Assembly: GCF_014842925.1 (NCBI RefSeq) | Contig: NZ_JACYXJ010000006.1 | Coordinates: 372,001 to 436,000, forward strand | Length of the DNA: 64,000 nucleotides | Reading direction: 5' to 3' | From: Roseibium polysiphoniae | GTDB taxonomy: Bacteria > Pseudomonadota > Alphaproteobacteria > Rhizobiales > Stappiaceae | In this document: one piece after another, positions 1 to 8,080 of the stretch | Position numbering within the stretch: the stretch's first letter is position 1 | Layout of the letters: every line of letters begins with the position of its first letter | Translations under genes and position numbers: made by a program | The notes under the pieces: generated by a model | Told to the model about the DNA's origin: nothing | Databases searched by the model: none | What the model saw: the letters and a program-made list of their open reading frames with translations, nothing else

Positions 1-43
1 GCAATTCCAGTGAGGAATTCGGGTTAGGCCCTCAACGGAAGTG

Positions 44-70
44 AGGCCGAGCAAACGCCCGGCCTTTTTT
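44..70 (+). terminator. Rho-independent terminator of an upstream gene
   Basis: A six-base-pair stem, AGGCCG at 44-49 with CGGCCT at 60-65, encloses a ten-base loop and runs into six T residues at 65-70. No coding region is visible between base 1 and 199, so it most likely ends transcription of a + strand gene lying left of the window. Bases 71-199 show nothing else recognisable. Confidence 0.6.
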
Positions 71-199
71 GTCGGCGATGCTGCCAAGTCGGTGCTACCT
101 GTAGGATCTGATCCAGGGAGGGTTGTCTGCCCACGGTTTCGGACACACGCCACCAGCGCCCCTTCATCGCCAAATGACCCTCGTGAGCCCGTTCTGTGC

Positions 200-1555
200 C
201 TAGTCCGGATTGTCCTCACTCTTTTCTGCGTGATGTGCCCGGATTTTACGCACGGTCCACCATATGGTCAGGACAACAACCGGCACAGCCAGTCCGATTG
301 TAACTGCAGGCGCGGGAACCGGAAGCCCGAGGTCTTTCGCCCCTTTGGCGAGATAAGACAACAACCCAACCACATAATAGCTCACCGCTGCGACGGACAG
401 GCCTTCGACTGTCTGTTGAAGCCGAAGCTGCAGGCGCGCGCGCCGATTCATCGATTCCAGAAGCGACCTGTTCTGCTGTTCCAGATCCACATCAACGCGG
501 GTCCGCAGCAGTGTGGTCGCGCGCGCAAGTTTGCGGGAGAGCGTCGCCTGCCGCTCTTCTATCGCCTGACAGGTGCGCATGGCGGGCGCCAGACGTCGGC
601 CCAAGAATGCAGACATGCTGAGATCACCGACGACAGGCTCCTCGCCCAGCGCCTTCAGGCGGGCGACGACAATGTCGTAATAGGCGCGGCCTGCCCCGAA
701 GCGATAACTGCTGGAGGCTGCTCCAGCTTCAAGCGAGGCAGCCAGACGAGAGAGTTGCTCGAGAAGGCCCTTGTTGGCCTCCAGATCCGCACTTGCCTGC
801 ATGCGATGGCTCAGGTCGACGAGATCGGTCTCAATCGCCGAGATTTCAGGCTGCAACTTGTTCGCCTCAAACAATCCGAGCAAGGCAAACGTCCGATAGG
901 TTTCAATTTCAAGCAGTCGCTGAACGACCGCGCCGCACTGAACCTCGTTCATACTCTCGTTCAGGACCAGAAAGCGTGTCAGCCCATTTCCGTCGGGACG
1001 AAAATCCGTGGCTGCCAGCGCCGCTCTGCCTTCAACGTTAAAAACGGTCAGACTCGCAGGATCGTAGTGGCGCCTCCAATTCTCGTCGGGAGTTGCCTCA
1101 AGCAAGTCGAGGCGCGTTGCCACCAACACAAGGCCCGGCGCCCGAAAGGCCGAACCAAACGGATTATTTGCGGGTAACGGCGCGAAGGAACCTTCGGAGG
1201 TCGCCGGACCATCCCAGGTGTAGGTCGTAAACTCTGTATGACGCTCCCAGCTCAATGCACCGCCGGCAAATGGCAAAACATGATAGCGCGCGTCCGGGGC
1301 AGGTCCCGCCGCACCTTGGCTGGCGCAGAAATCCGAAAACCAGCTCCTGTCGCGATTTGCTTCTTCCGCACTCGTCGCAAAGGCGTAGTGCAACACGACC
1401 CTTGGCGAGCACACGGGCCGAAACGGACGTGCGTGGACTTCCCCAAGGACCGACTCTCTCAACGGATGGGTTGGAAAAGAAGGCGCGCGCTCTAACGGCG
1501 CTGGAGCGCTCCGGTCACTCGGGGCGTCCTGATCTTCATTCTTGTCTTTTGCCAT
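200..1555 (-). CDS. DUF3422 family membrane-anchored protein
   Basis: This 451-residue protein matches my recollection of the DUF3422 family, whose function is unknown. The N-terminal part carries the family's HPLRESVLGEVHARPF stretch near residues 30-47. The middle (about 200-370) is predicted helical and charged. The C-terminus holds two hydrophobic segments at about 375-395 and 415-435 followed by a short basic tail, so it should be an inner-membrane protein with a large cytoplasmic N-terminal part. The start is preceded by GGGAGC at a suitable distance. It stands alone: the next gene on the right is divergent, 720 bases away. The family name is from memory of the motif; no role can be inferred from neighbours. 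Confidence 0.85.
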   Translation of the reverse strand: MAKDKNEDQDAPSDRSAPAPLERAPSFPTHPLRESVLGEVHARPFRPVCSPRVVLHYAFATSAEEANRDRSWFSDFCASQGAAGPAPDARYHVLPFAGGALSWERHTEFTTYTWDGPATSEGSFAPLPANNPFGSAFRAPGLVLVATRLDLLEATPDENWRRHYDPASLTVFNVEGRAALAATDFRPDGNGLTRFLVLNESMNEVQCGAVVQRLLEIETYRTFALLGLFEANKLQPEISAIETDLVDLSHRMQASADLEANKGLLEQLSRLAASLEAGAASSSYRFGAGRAYYDIVVARLKALGEEPVVGDLSMSAFLGRRLAPAMRTCQAIEERQATLSRKLARATTLLRTRVDVDLEQQNRSLLESMNRRARLQLRLQQTVEGLSVAAVSYYVVGLLSYLAKGAKDLGLPVPAPAVTIGLAVPVVVLTIWWTVRKIRAHHAEKSEDNPD

Positions 1556-2274
1556 GCCGCTGTGCTCCCACGCTCACAAACTGCCAGAAAGCTCATTCCC
1601 AAATTGGCCAGTAGCCACCGAGTGAAACATGTTCTTCATCACCTAGGCGATCCAGCAAGGAAGAAAATCGCGACAGCCGCCGATATTATTATCGCACTGT
1701 AGAAACTGATAGCCCGGCGGCGAAACAATGGCTCACAGACAACAACATTATTATTCGATTTAAAGCATCCAAACGGCCTCTATTGCCATGCAGCAATTTG
1801 TCACCCTTCGAGATCAACGCCGACATAAAATTTCAACAATCAAAATTGCCTGATCAAGTTGACCAACTGGTCTAGAACTATCGTGATACTCAGGCGCCCT
1901 AAAACCTCGCATCCAGCAAAGCACTTCGAGACAAAGCTTATTCGTTTCCTGCTTCTTCAGAACCGGAAACAAGCCTGTCAACAAAGGCTCGTACAATCAC
2001 CCGAAGCTGAAAGACACACCAGCAAGATTGCACCATCAAAAACTCAAATATTAGTATTTTGCATCGCAATATTTACACACCAAACACACCTCAATTAGTC
2101 AAAATTAGAATAATTCCACAATCTAGATATCAACCACCCATGCATCCCGGACGCTCAATCTTTAAATTGATTTAGAAAACGATCACTCTTGTTCTTCCAA
2201 TGAGTTGATGATTACCTTTCACTGTTTAGGACCGATGGCAGATAAATCATTCGGCGTAAACGGGAGGAAAAATC
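1556..2274. other. Long AT-rich intergenic region upstream of the TRAP operon
   Basis: These 719 bases hold no convincing gene. The short frames within them have no ribosome-binding site or recognisable protein. The region is clearly more AT-rich than its surroundings. It must contain the promoters of the leftward DUF3422 gene and of the rightward TRAP operon. Recognisable elements are the operator-like motif at 1842-1870, a related half-site AATTAGTCAA at 2093-2102, a small imperfect palindrome TCAATCTTTAAATTGA at 2155-2170, and a GGGAGGAAA ribosome-binding site just before the receptor gene at 2275. Confidence 0.6.
1842..1870. promoter_or_regulatory. Operator-like motif shared with the site before the gntR gene
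   Basis: The pattern AAAATTG-N10-TTGACCAA at 1842-1866 is repeated with identical spacing at 7983-8007, directly before the GntR/FCD regulator gene. About 20 of 29 positions agree between the two sites. The half-site TTGACCAA resembles the AATTGGT/ACCAATT half-sites known for FCD-type GntR regulators. I infer that the regulator of this cluster binds here. The distance of about 400 bases to the receptor start is unusual, so the promoter may lie well upstream or the site may act through looping. Confidence 0.45.
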
Positions 2275-3378
2275 ATGACTGATAATTTAAACCGGAGACG
2301 GTTTCTAAAAGGCAGCGCGCTCGCTGCGACCGCTACAGCAGGCACCCTGGCTGCTCCCGCAGTAGCGCGCGCCGAGCCGACCGTTCTGAAAGTGCAAGCT
2401 GCCTGGGGCGGCGGCATCTTTCTTGAAAATGCCCAATCCTATGTTGACCGCGTCCACGCCATGGCCGGGAACGACCTGAAGATCGATCTTCTTGCCGTCA
2501 ACTCGGTGGTCAAAACCAGCCAGATGCAGGATGCTGTGCACCGCGGTGTTCTCGACGGTGCCCACTACGTTTCCGCATACTGGTACTCCAAATCGAAAGC
2601 CGCTTCGCTGTTCGGTACGGGACCATGCTTTGGATGGTCTTCCCAGGAAATGCTTGGCTGGGTTCATTACGGCGGCGGTCAACAACTTTTCGACGAGCTG
2701 ATGGCCTCGCTCGGCCTCAACGTCGTCTCCTTCTTCAACAGTCCGATGCCCGCACAGCCACTTGGCTGGTTCAATGAAGAGATCAAAGACGCGTCTCAGA
2801 TGAATGGCCTGAAGTACCGGACCGTTGGTCTGGCGGCCGATGTTCTTCTGGAAATGGGAATGTCCGTGGTTCAGCTGCCCGGTGGCGAAATTCAGCCGGC
2901 AATGAAGTCGGGACTGATCGATGCGGCCGAGTTCAACAACCCGACCTCGGATCGTGATTTTGGTATGCAGGACGTGTCCAAGCACTACCATCTTGCATCC
3001 TTCCATCAGAGCCAGGAATGCTTTGAGATCACCTTCAACAAGAAGAAGTACGAGAGCCTTCCAACTGAGCTTCAGGCCATCTTGAAATACGCTTCAGAGG
3101 CTGAAAACTCCAACTTCTACTGGCACAACACCAAGCGCTATGCGGAAGATCTGAACAAGCTGCAAAATGAGCAGGGCGTGAATGTCTACCGGACGCCTGA
3201 CTCGGTGATGGCGGAGCAGCTCAAGGCCTGGGACATCGTGATCGATCGCATTTCCGGCGAAGACGAGTTCTTCGCGCAGGTTGTCGCGTCTCAGAAGGCC
3301 TATGCGAAGGATGTGATGAACTATCTCAACCTCAATCAGCCCGATTACAAGCTGGCGTACAACCACTACTTCGGCTGA
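2275..3378 (+). CDS. dctP: TRAP transporter substrate-binding protein (DctP/TakP-like)
   Basis: This is the periplasmic receptor of a tripartite ATP-independent transporter, 367 residues. A twin-arginine signal (RRRFLKG at residues 8-14, then an Ala-rich stretch cut near ARA-EP) predicts folded export by Tat. Family features include PMPAQPLGWF, the arginine in KYRTVGLA that would bind the substrate carboxylate, and GGEIQPAMKSGLIDAAEF. These resemble the 2-oxoacid/lactate-binding TakP branch rather than C4-dicarboxylate receptors. The usual AEW is AEF here and the following residues (NNPTSDRDFGM) also differ, so the ligand may not be pyruvate. It is the first gene of an operon with both permeases and 2-hydroxyacid enzymes, which supports a 2-hydroxy or 2-oxo acid ligand. 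Confidence 0.88.
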   Translation: MTDNLNRRRFLKGSALAATATAGTLAAPAVARAEPTVLKVQAAWGGGIFLENAQSYVDRVHAMAGNDLKIDLLAVNSVVKTSQMQDAVHRGVLDGAHYVSAYWYSKSKAASLFGTGPCFGWSSQEMLGWVHYGGGQQLFDELMASLGLNVVSFFNSPMPAQPLGWFNEEIKDASQMNGLKYRTVGLAADVLLEMGMSVVQLPGGEIQPAMKSGLIDAAEFNNPTSDRDFGMQDVSKHYHLASFHQSQECFEITFNKKKYESLPTELQAILKYASEAENSNFYWHNTKRYAEDLNKLQNEQGVNVYRTPDSVMAEQLKAWDIVIDRISGEDEFFAQVVASQKAYAKDVMNYLNLNQPDYKLAYNHYFG

Positions 3379-3404
3379 CGCAATCGCGTTTTGAGCGAAT
3401 TGCC

Positions 3405-3427
3405 GCGGGGACCCTTGGGCCCCTGCG
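3405..3427 (+). other. Intergenic stem-loop after the receptor gene
   Basis: GCGGGG at 3405-3410 can pair with CCCC at 3420-3423 plus the following TGC, with an inner ACCC/GGG pairing, in the 79-base gap between the receptor and small-permease genes. There is no T-run, so it is more likely a transcript-stabilising or processing hairpin than a full terminator. It could raise receptor levels relative to the permeases. Confidence 0.4.
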
Positions 3428-3457
3428 CTTTCCCTTCTGCAATCGTCAGAGGCTGAC

Positions 3458-4042
3458 GTGATAAAACTGATTTACGCTATCGAAGGCTTGAGTGTGTGGG
3501 TTGGCCGCGCTTTCGGCTGGTGCATACTGATCCTTACCCTTTCCGTTTCCTATGAGGTGTTCGTCCGCTACGTGCTGAACGCCCCCACCGTCTGGGCCTT
3601 TGACATGATGGTCCAGATGTATGGCGCCCTGCTGCTCATGGCAGGCCCCTACGCCTTGGCCCAGGACTCTCACGTTCGGGGTGATGTCGTTTATCGGCTG
3701 TTTCCGGTACGCTGGCAGGCACGCATCGATTTCGTGCTCTATATCCTGTTTTTCTTCCCCGGCATGCTCGCGTTGTTTTGGTACGGCGCGGAGATCGCGG
3801 CGGACAGCTGGCGCTACAAGGAAGTCAGCTGGAACAGCCCGGCTCGCATCCAGATCTACTTCTTCAAGACCCTCATTCCGATCGCAGGCTTCCTGCTCAT
3901 GCTTCAGGGCTTTTCCGAGATGCTCCGCTGCTGGCGCGCGATGAAGACCGGCGTCTGGATGCCGCGACTGGATGATGTGAAGGAAACCGAGGACATCCTC
4001 GCAGAGGCCCCCTTTACGGCAAAACCGGGTTCCGGCGCCTAG
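3458..4042 (+). CDS. dctQ: TRAP transporter small permease (DctQ)
   Basis: A 194-residue membrane protein with four predicted hydrophobic helices (roughly residues 15-37, 50-70, 88-110 and 130-155), typical of the DctQ component that docks with DctM in the inner membrane. The motif SYEVFVRYVLNAPTVWAFDM near residues 29-50 is characteristic. The start is GTG, preceded by AGAGG seven bases upstream. It follows the receptor gene by 79 bases and precedes dctM by 36, so it belongs to the same operon. The hydrophilic C-terminal tail (about residue 165 onwards) is a little longer than usual. Confidence 0.88.
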   Translation: MIKLIYAIEGLSVWVGRAFGWCILILTLSVSYEVFVRYVLNAPTVWAFDMMVQMYGALLLMAGPYALAQDSHVRGDVVYRLFPVRWQARIDFVLYILFFFPGMLALFWYGAEIAADSWRYKEVSWNSPARIQIYFFKTLIPIAGFLLMLQGFSEMLRCWRAMKTGVWMPRLDDVKETEDILAEAPFTAKPGSGA

Positions 4043-4078
4043 CCGGACAGGATTCCCTTTGACGAAAGTTTCAAACAG

Positions 4079-5443
4079 ATGACGAACCCCGAAGTCGCGA
4101 TCCTGATGTTGTGCCTGTTCATCGGACTGGTGCTGCTCGGCTTTCCGATCGCCTTTACTCTCCTCGCCATGGGCGTTGGATTTGGCTACTATGCCTACTA
4201 TCAGGGCGGCATTGAAACGCTCTCTGATGTCTTCACCAACAACATCTTCTATCTCCTCAACCAGAACACCTATTCGGTGATGGAGAACGACACGCTCGTC
4301 GCCATCCCTTTGTTCCTGTTCATGGGCTATGTGGTTGAGCGCGCCAACATCGTCGATCGGCTGTTCTATTCCCTGCAGATGGCAGCTCGGAACCTTCCCG
4401 GTTCGATGGCAATTGCAGCTCTGATCACCTGCGCGGTCTTCTCGACCGCGTCCGGGATCGTTGGCGCAGTCGTTACTCTCATGGGTCTGCTGGCGTTCCC
4501 CGCCATGGCAAGCGCCAACTACAACAAGCAATTTGCCTCTGGCGTGATCTGTGCCGGTGGAACTCTCGGTATTCTCATCCCGCCGTCGATCATGTTGATT
4601 GTCTATGCAGCGATCGCCGAGCTGTCTCCGCTGCGCCTTTATGCGGCGGCCGTCTTTCCCGGACTGATGCTCGCCGGCCTTTACATCGTCTATGTGATTG
4701 CCCGGGTCTGGATGAACCCACAGATCGCCCCCAAACCACGGCAGGAGGACATCCCACCGGTTGCCAAGATCTATACGGATCTCCTGGTTTCTTTCGTCCC
4801 GCTCACCGTTTTGATCATGCTCGTGCTTGGCTCAATCCTGGGAGGCCTTGCCACTCCGGCGGAGGCCGCAGCGATGGGTGCGCTCGGGGGGCTTGTTCTG
4901 GCCGCTATCTATCGCTCGCTCACCTGGCGCAAGGTCAAGGAAAGCGTATTCCTGACGGCGAAAGCGACCGCAATGGTCTGCTGGCTCTTTGTCGGATCCT
5001 GGACCTTCGCCTCCGTGTTCTCCTATCTGGGCGGACATGATGTGATCGAGCACTGGTTCCTGGGCATGAACCTGGAGCCGTGGCAATTCCTGGTCATGGT
5101 CCAGCTGATCATCTTCTTCCTTGGCTGGCCCCTGGAATGGTCAGAGATCCTGATCATCTTTGTTCCGATTTTCCTGCCGATGCTGGATACCTTCGGGGTG
5201 AACCCGTACTTCTTCGCCATGCTCGTCGCGCTGAACCTTCAGACCTCTTTCCTGACGCCGCCAATGGCCATGTCTGCCTATTACCTAAAAGGAGTTTTGC
5301 GAGACGAGATCGAGCTTGTGGAGATCTTCAAGGGTATCCTACCGTATCTGGGCATCGTCATCTTCTCCATGGTGCTGATGTATCAGTTCCCCGGCATTGC
5401 CCTGTGGCTGCCTGATCAGCTCTTTGGACCCTATATTCCATGA
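4079..5443 (+). CDS. dctM: TRAP transporter large permease (DctM)
   Basis: A 454-residue protein with about twelve hydrophobic segments, the length and profile of DctM, which carries out sodium-coupled transport of the substrate handed over by the receptor. Family stretches are visible: PLFLFMGYVVERANIVDRL, the GIVGAVVTLMGLLAFPAM region, and CAGGTLGILIPPSIMLIVYA near residues 160-180. The stop codon overlaps the start of the amidase gene by four bases (ATGA), so transport and amidase are translationally coupled. That coupling suggests the amidase acts on the imported compound or on a closely related one. Confidence 0.93.
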   Translation: MTNPEVAILMLCLFIGLVLLGFPIAFTLLAMGVGFGYYAYYQGGIETLSDVFTNNIFYLLNQNTYSVMENDTLVAIPLFLFMGYVVERANIVDRLFYSLQMAARNLPGSMAIAALITCAVFSTASGIVGAVVTLMGLLAFPAMASANYNKQFASGVICAGGTLGILIPPSIMLIVYAAIAELSPLRLYAAAVFPGLMLAGLYIVYVIARVWMNPQIAPKPRQEDIPPVAKIYTDLLVSFVPLTVLIMLVLGSILGGLATPAEAAAMGALGGLVLAAIYRSLTWRKVKESVFLTAKATAMVCWLFVGSWTFASVFSYLGGHDVIEHWFLGMNLEPWQFLVMVQLIIFFLGWPLEWSEILIIFVPIFLPMLDTFGVNPYFFAMLVALNLQTSFLTPPMAMSAYYLKGVLRDEIELVEIFKGILPYLGIVIFSMVLMYQFPGIALWLPDQLFGPYIP

Positions 5444-6795
5444 ACCACATGACGGCTCAGCAAGACCCCGTTCAACTGACAGCGAGTGAGGCCGCCCGGA
5501 AGATCCGGGAAGGCCTCGTCACATCCACCGATCTGGTGAAGGCTTGTCTTGCACGGATCGAAGCGACGGATGGCCAACTCAAGGCGTGGGCCCATCTCGA
5601 TCCGGAACACGCCCTTGCCCAGGCTTCTGAGATGGACACCATCCGGCAGGCCGGGCGGCCGCTTGGCAGCCTGCACGGCGTACCGGTCGGTCTGAAGGAC
5701 ATTATTGACAGCAAAGGCCTTCCAGCAGAACGCGGGTCGCCCATTTTTGCTGGCCGCGTGCCCGAGGAAGATGCGGCAGTGACCGAGCGGCTGCGAGATG
5801 CAGGAGCTGTGATCCTTGGCAAGACCAAGACCACAGAGGTTGCGTTTGTGCATCCGACCGACACGGTCAATCCACACAACGTCAAGCACACTCCGGGCGG
5901 CTCTTCTAGCGGCTCGGCCGCAGCCGTTGCCGCCTACCAGATTCCGCTCGCTCTCGGCACTCAAACAAATGGCTCCGTGATCCGGCCAGCGTCCTTCTGC
6001 GGGGTCTATGGCTTCAAACCAACCCGCGGTGTCATTTCGCGCGAGGGCGTGCTTCAGACGTCAATTTCCCTCGATCAGATCGGTGTTTTCGCCCGCTCTG
6101 CCGAGGACACTGCCCTGATCGCCGATGTGCTCAAGGGCTATGATCAAAGGGATGCCAAGAGCTATCCGCGTCCACGGCCTGCGATGATTGAGGGCTACCA
6201 TGCAGACCCCCCCGCCGAACCGGCCCTGGCGTGGATCGATTTACCTTTTGCTTATCGAATGTCTGCAGATGCAGTCGCTGGGTTTGAAGAGCTTCGCGGC
6301 GAACTCGGCACACGGGTCGAGATGGTGCCTGCCCCACCTGCTTTTGCGGGATTGGTGGAGACGCAGCGTATCCTCCATGAATACGAAATCTGCCAACACC
6401 TCCAGGAGACCTTTGAGGCCCATTGGGACCAGATCAGCGACACCTTGAAGCCTGTGATCGACCGAGGCCGCAAGATCACGCACACCGCCTACGAAGACGC
6501 GCTCGCGCAGATGCAGGCATCTGAGGATTTTTTCCATGCCTTCTTCATGGACTATGACGCAATCCTGACACCAGCTGCGTCTGGGGAAGCTCCAGTTCTG
6601 GGCCCGACAACAGGCGACCCGATCTTCTGCACATTATGGACACTGGCGGGACTTCCGAGCCTCTCCATGCCGTTGATGGTCGGAGAAACAGGCTTGCCAA
6701 TTGGTGTGCAGATCGTCGGCGCTCAGGAAGAAGACGGCCGTCTGCTCAGAACCGCAAGATGGTTGATCGCTAGACTGCAGGCCAACGCGGCCTAA
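5440..6795 (+). CDS. Amidase-signature family hydrolase
   Basis: This 451-residue protein belongs to the amidase-signature family, which hydrolyses amide bonds with a Ser-cisSer-Lys triad. The triad is complete: Lys86 in GVPVGLKDII, cis-Ser155 in the GGSSSGSA loop, and nucleophile Ser179 in GTQTNGSVIRP. The Gly/Ser-rich signature spans about residues 152-185. Length is normal for single-domain members. It is not GatA: the context is a TRAP operon without gatB or gatC. Translational coupling to dctM and the downstream hydroxyacid enzymes suggest an amide of a hydroxy acid as substrate, as known for mandelamide hydrolase of the same family. The exact substrate cannot be read from the sequence. 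Confidence 0.88.
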   Translation: MNHMTAQQDPVQLTASEAARKIREGLVTSTDLVKACLARIEATDGQLKAWAHLDPEHALAQASEMDTIRQAGRPLGSLHGVPVGLKDIIDSKGLPAERGSPIFAGRVPEEDAAVTERLRDAGAVILGKTKTTEVAFVHPTDTVNPHNVKHTPGGSSSGSAAAVAAYQIPLALGTQTNGSVIRPASFCGVYGFKPTRGVISREGVLQTSISLDQIGVFARSAEDTALIADVLKGYDQRDAKSYPRPRPAMIEGYHADPPAEPALAWIDLPFAYRMSADAVAGFEELRGELGTRVEMVPAPPAFAGLVETQRILHEYEICQHLQETFEAHWDQISDTLKPVIDRGRKITHTAYEDALAQMQASEDFFHAFFMDYDAILTPAASGEAPVLGPTTGDPIFCTLWTLAGLPSLSMPLMVGETGLPIGVQIVGAQEEDGRLLRTARWLIARLQANAA

Positions 6796-6806
6796 GAGGA
6801 GGTTTC

Positions 6807-7025
6807 ATGCTTGGACACAAGACCAAGATCATCGCCGGACTTATCGGAACCCTCATGGTTTCGATCTTTGTCATCGGTCTCGCCCATAGCATCTCGACCG
6901 GATTTGCCGGCTTTTGGGGCGGTTTGCCCTTCTGGGTCATCGTGATCTTTGTGTTGGCGATGGCCGTTTACGATTTCTACGAGGAATGCGTTCTCGGCAA
7001 GGGATGGCAAGATTCCGATGAGTGA
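6807..7025 (+). CDS. Small two-helix membrane protein, unknown function
   Basis: A 72-residue protein that I do not recognise. It has a strong ribosome-binding site (GAGGAGG, six bases before ATG). Two hydrophobic segments, about residues 8-28 and 38-58, are joined by a short Gly-rich turn, and the C-terminal tail is acidic (DFYEECVLGKGWQDSDE). It sits 11 bases after the amidase and overlaps the dehydrogenase start by eight bases, so it is firmly inside the operon. It might be an accessory subunit of the TRAP permease or a membrane anchor, but that is only inference from position. Codon use and GC match its neighbours. Confidence 0.75.
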   Translation: MLGHKTKIIAGLIGTLMVSIFVIGLAHSISTGFAGFWGGLPFWVIVIFVLAMAVYDFYEECVLGKGWQDSDE

Positions 7026-7980
7026 CCGGCCCCGTCTCTGGCTGCCTCGCAAGGTTTCAGACGCCACGATCGCAAGGGCGAAGACAAACTATGATGTGAT
7101 CCTGAATGAAGCTGACGGCGTCAGCTCAGCGGAGCAGATCATCGACATGAGCCGGCAGGTGGACGCAATCATGCCTTGCCATTCGGAGATCTTCTCCGCG
7201 GATGTGGTGGAGCAGTTGGATCCGAGGCTGAAGATCCTGGCGAACCATTCGGTCGGCACCGATCACTGCGACCTGACGGCGCTGAAAGCCAAAGGCATCG
7301 TGGTGACCAACACGCCCGACGTGCTTTCCGATGCTACGGCTGAAATCGCGATGCTTCTAATGCTCGGAGCTGCGCGGCGCGCGGTTGAAGGGGACAGACT
7401 TGTCCGAAGCGGAAAGTGGGACTTCTGGAGCCCCTCCTTCATGGTCGGCAAACAGGTCAGTGGCGCGCGTCTTGGCATCATCGGCATGGGCCGTGTCGGC
7501 AAGGCCTTTGCAAAAAAGGCGCGCGGTTTTGACATGGAGATTCACTACTACAATCGCTCACGCCTGCCGGACACCGAAGAAAGTGGCGCCACATACCACG
7601 CCACAATCGAGAGCCTGCTGTCGAACGCCGATTTCCTGTCGCTTCATTGCCCAGCAACCCCTGAAACGCGCCATCTTCTGAACACGGAAACGATCGCTCT
7701 CCTACCGGACAGTGCAATCGTCATCAACACGGCCCGCGGCGCGCTTGTTGACGAGACCGCACTCCTCGCCGCTCTTAACTCCGGAAAGCTGACGGCGGCC
7801 GGCCTTGACTGTTTCGAGACCGAGCCTGGCGGCAATCCTGAGTTCTCCGTGCAGGACAATATCTTCATGCTGCCCCATATCGGCAGCGCAACAGTCAGGA
7901 CCCGAGATGCCATGGGCTTTCGGGCGCTCGACAATCTGGACGCATTTTTCGCGGGCAGAGAACCAAGGGACCTGCTCTAG
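7018..7980 (+). CDS. D-isomer-specific 2-hydroxyacid dehydrogenase (NAD(P)-dependent)
   Basis: A 320-residue oxidoreductase interconverting a D-2-hydroxyacid and the 2-oxoacid, close in type to glyoxylate/hydroxypyruvate reductases. The nucleotide-binding fold carries GIIGMGRVGKAFAKK (Gly-x-Gly-x-x-Gly) at about residues 150-165. The catalytic set is present: Arg in INTARGALVDE, the Glu of the CFETEPG region, and His in LPHIGSAT. I take ATG at 7018 as start because it overlaps the stop of the small membrane protein gene (ATGAGTGA); an ATG 69 bases further left would lie inside that gene and add a non-conserved leader. In this operon it could reduce or oxidise the imported acid. Confidence 0.88.
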   Translation: MSDRPRLWLPRKVSDATIARAKTNYDVILNEADGVSSAEQIIDMSRQVDAIMPCHSEIFSADVVEQLDPRLKILANHSVGTDHCDLTALKAKGIVVTNTPDVLSDATAEIAMLLMLGAARRAVEGDRLVRSGKWDFWSPSFMVGKQVSGARLGIIGMGRVGKAFAKKARGFDMEIHYYNRSRLPDTEESGATYHATIESLLSNADFLSLHCPATPETRHLLNTETIALLPDSAIVINTARGALVDETALLAALNSGKLTAAGLDCFETEPGGNPEFSVQDNIFMLPHIGSATVRTRDAMGFRALDNLDAFFAGREPRDLL

Positions 7981-7982
7981 GT

Positions 7983-8011
7983 AAAATTGGATAATTTAAT
8001 TGACCAATTTT
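7983..8011. promoter_or_regulatory. 29-bp inverted repeat, likely operator of the GntR regulator
   Basis: AAAATTGG at 7983-7990 and CCAATTTT at 8004-8011 form perfect outer arms of eight bases. The inner arms AATT and AATT around T7997 also pair, so 25 of 29 positions are symmetric (the central T excluded). The repeat lies in the gap between the dehydrogenase stop and the regulator start. It resembles the AATTGGT-type half-sites of FCD regulators, but with a much larger central gap. The same half-site pair with equal spacing occurs at 1842-1870. Autoregulation by the adjacent gene is the simplest reading. It is AT-rich and lacks a following T-run, so it is not a normal terminator. Confidence 0.55.
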
Positions 8012-8080
8012 TCATTTCGGCTTTTATAGAGAAAGCGGTCGGCACCCCGGTCGCTTTCTTTGGACCGACATGAGCTGACC

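Noticed and set aside
41-1177. Open frame of 378 codons on the + strand
   Set aside because: It is antisense to the DUF3422 gene, has no recognisable domain, and its composition (Arg/Pro/His-rich) is that of a mirror frame.
1814-2098. Two short frames of 60 and 79 codons in the AT-rich intergenic region
   Set aside because: They overlap on opposite strands, lack ribosome-binding sites and have no recognisable protein character.
1556-2274. Riboswitch in the long leader of the TRAP operon
   Set aside because: No known aptamer core or terminator/antiterminator pair is visible; the symmetric elements look like protein-binding sites.
3446-4531. Open frame of 361 codons on the minus strand
   Set aside because: Antisense to dctQ and dctM, which are clearly coding.
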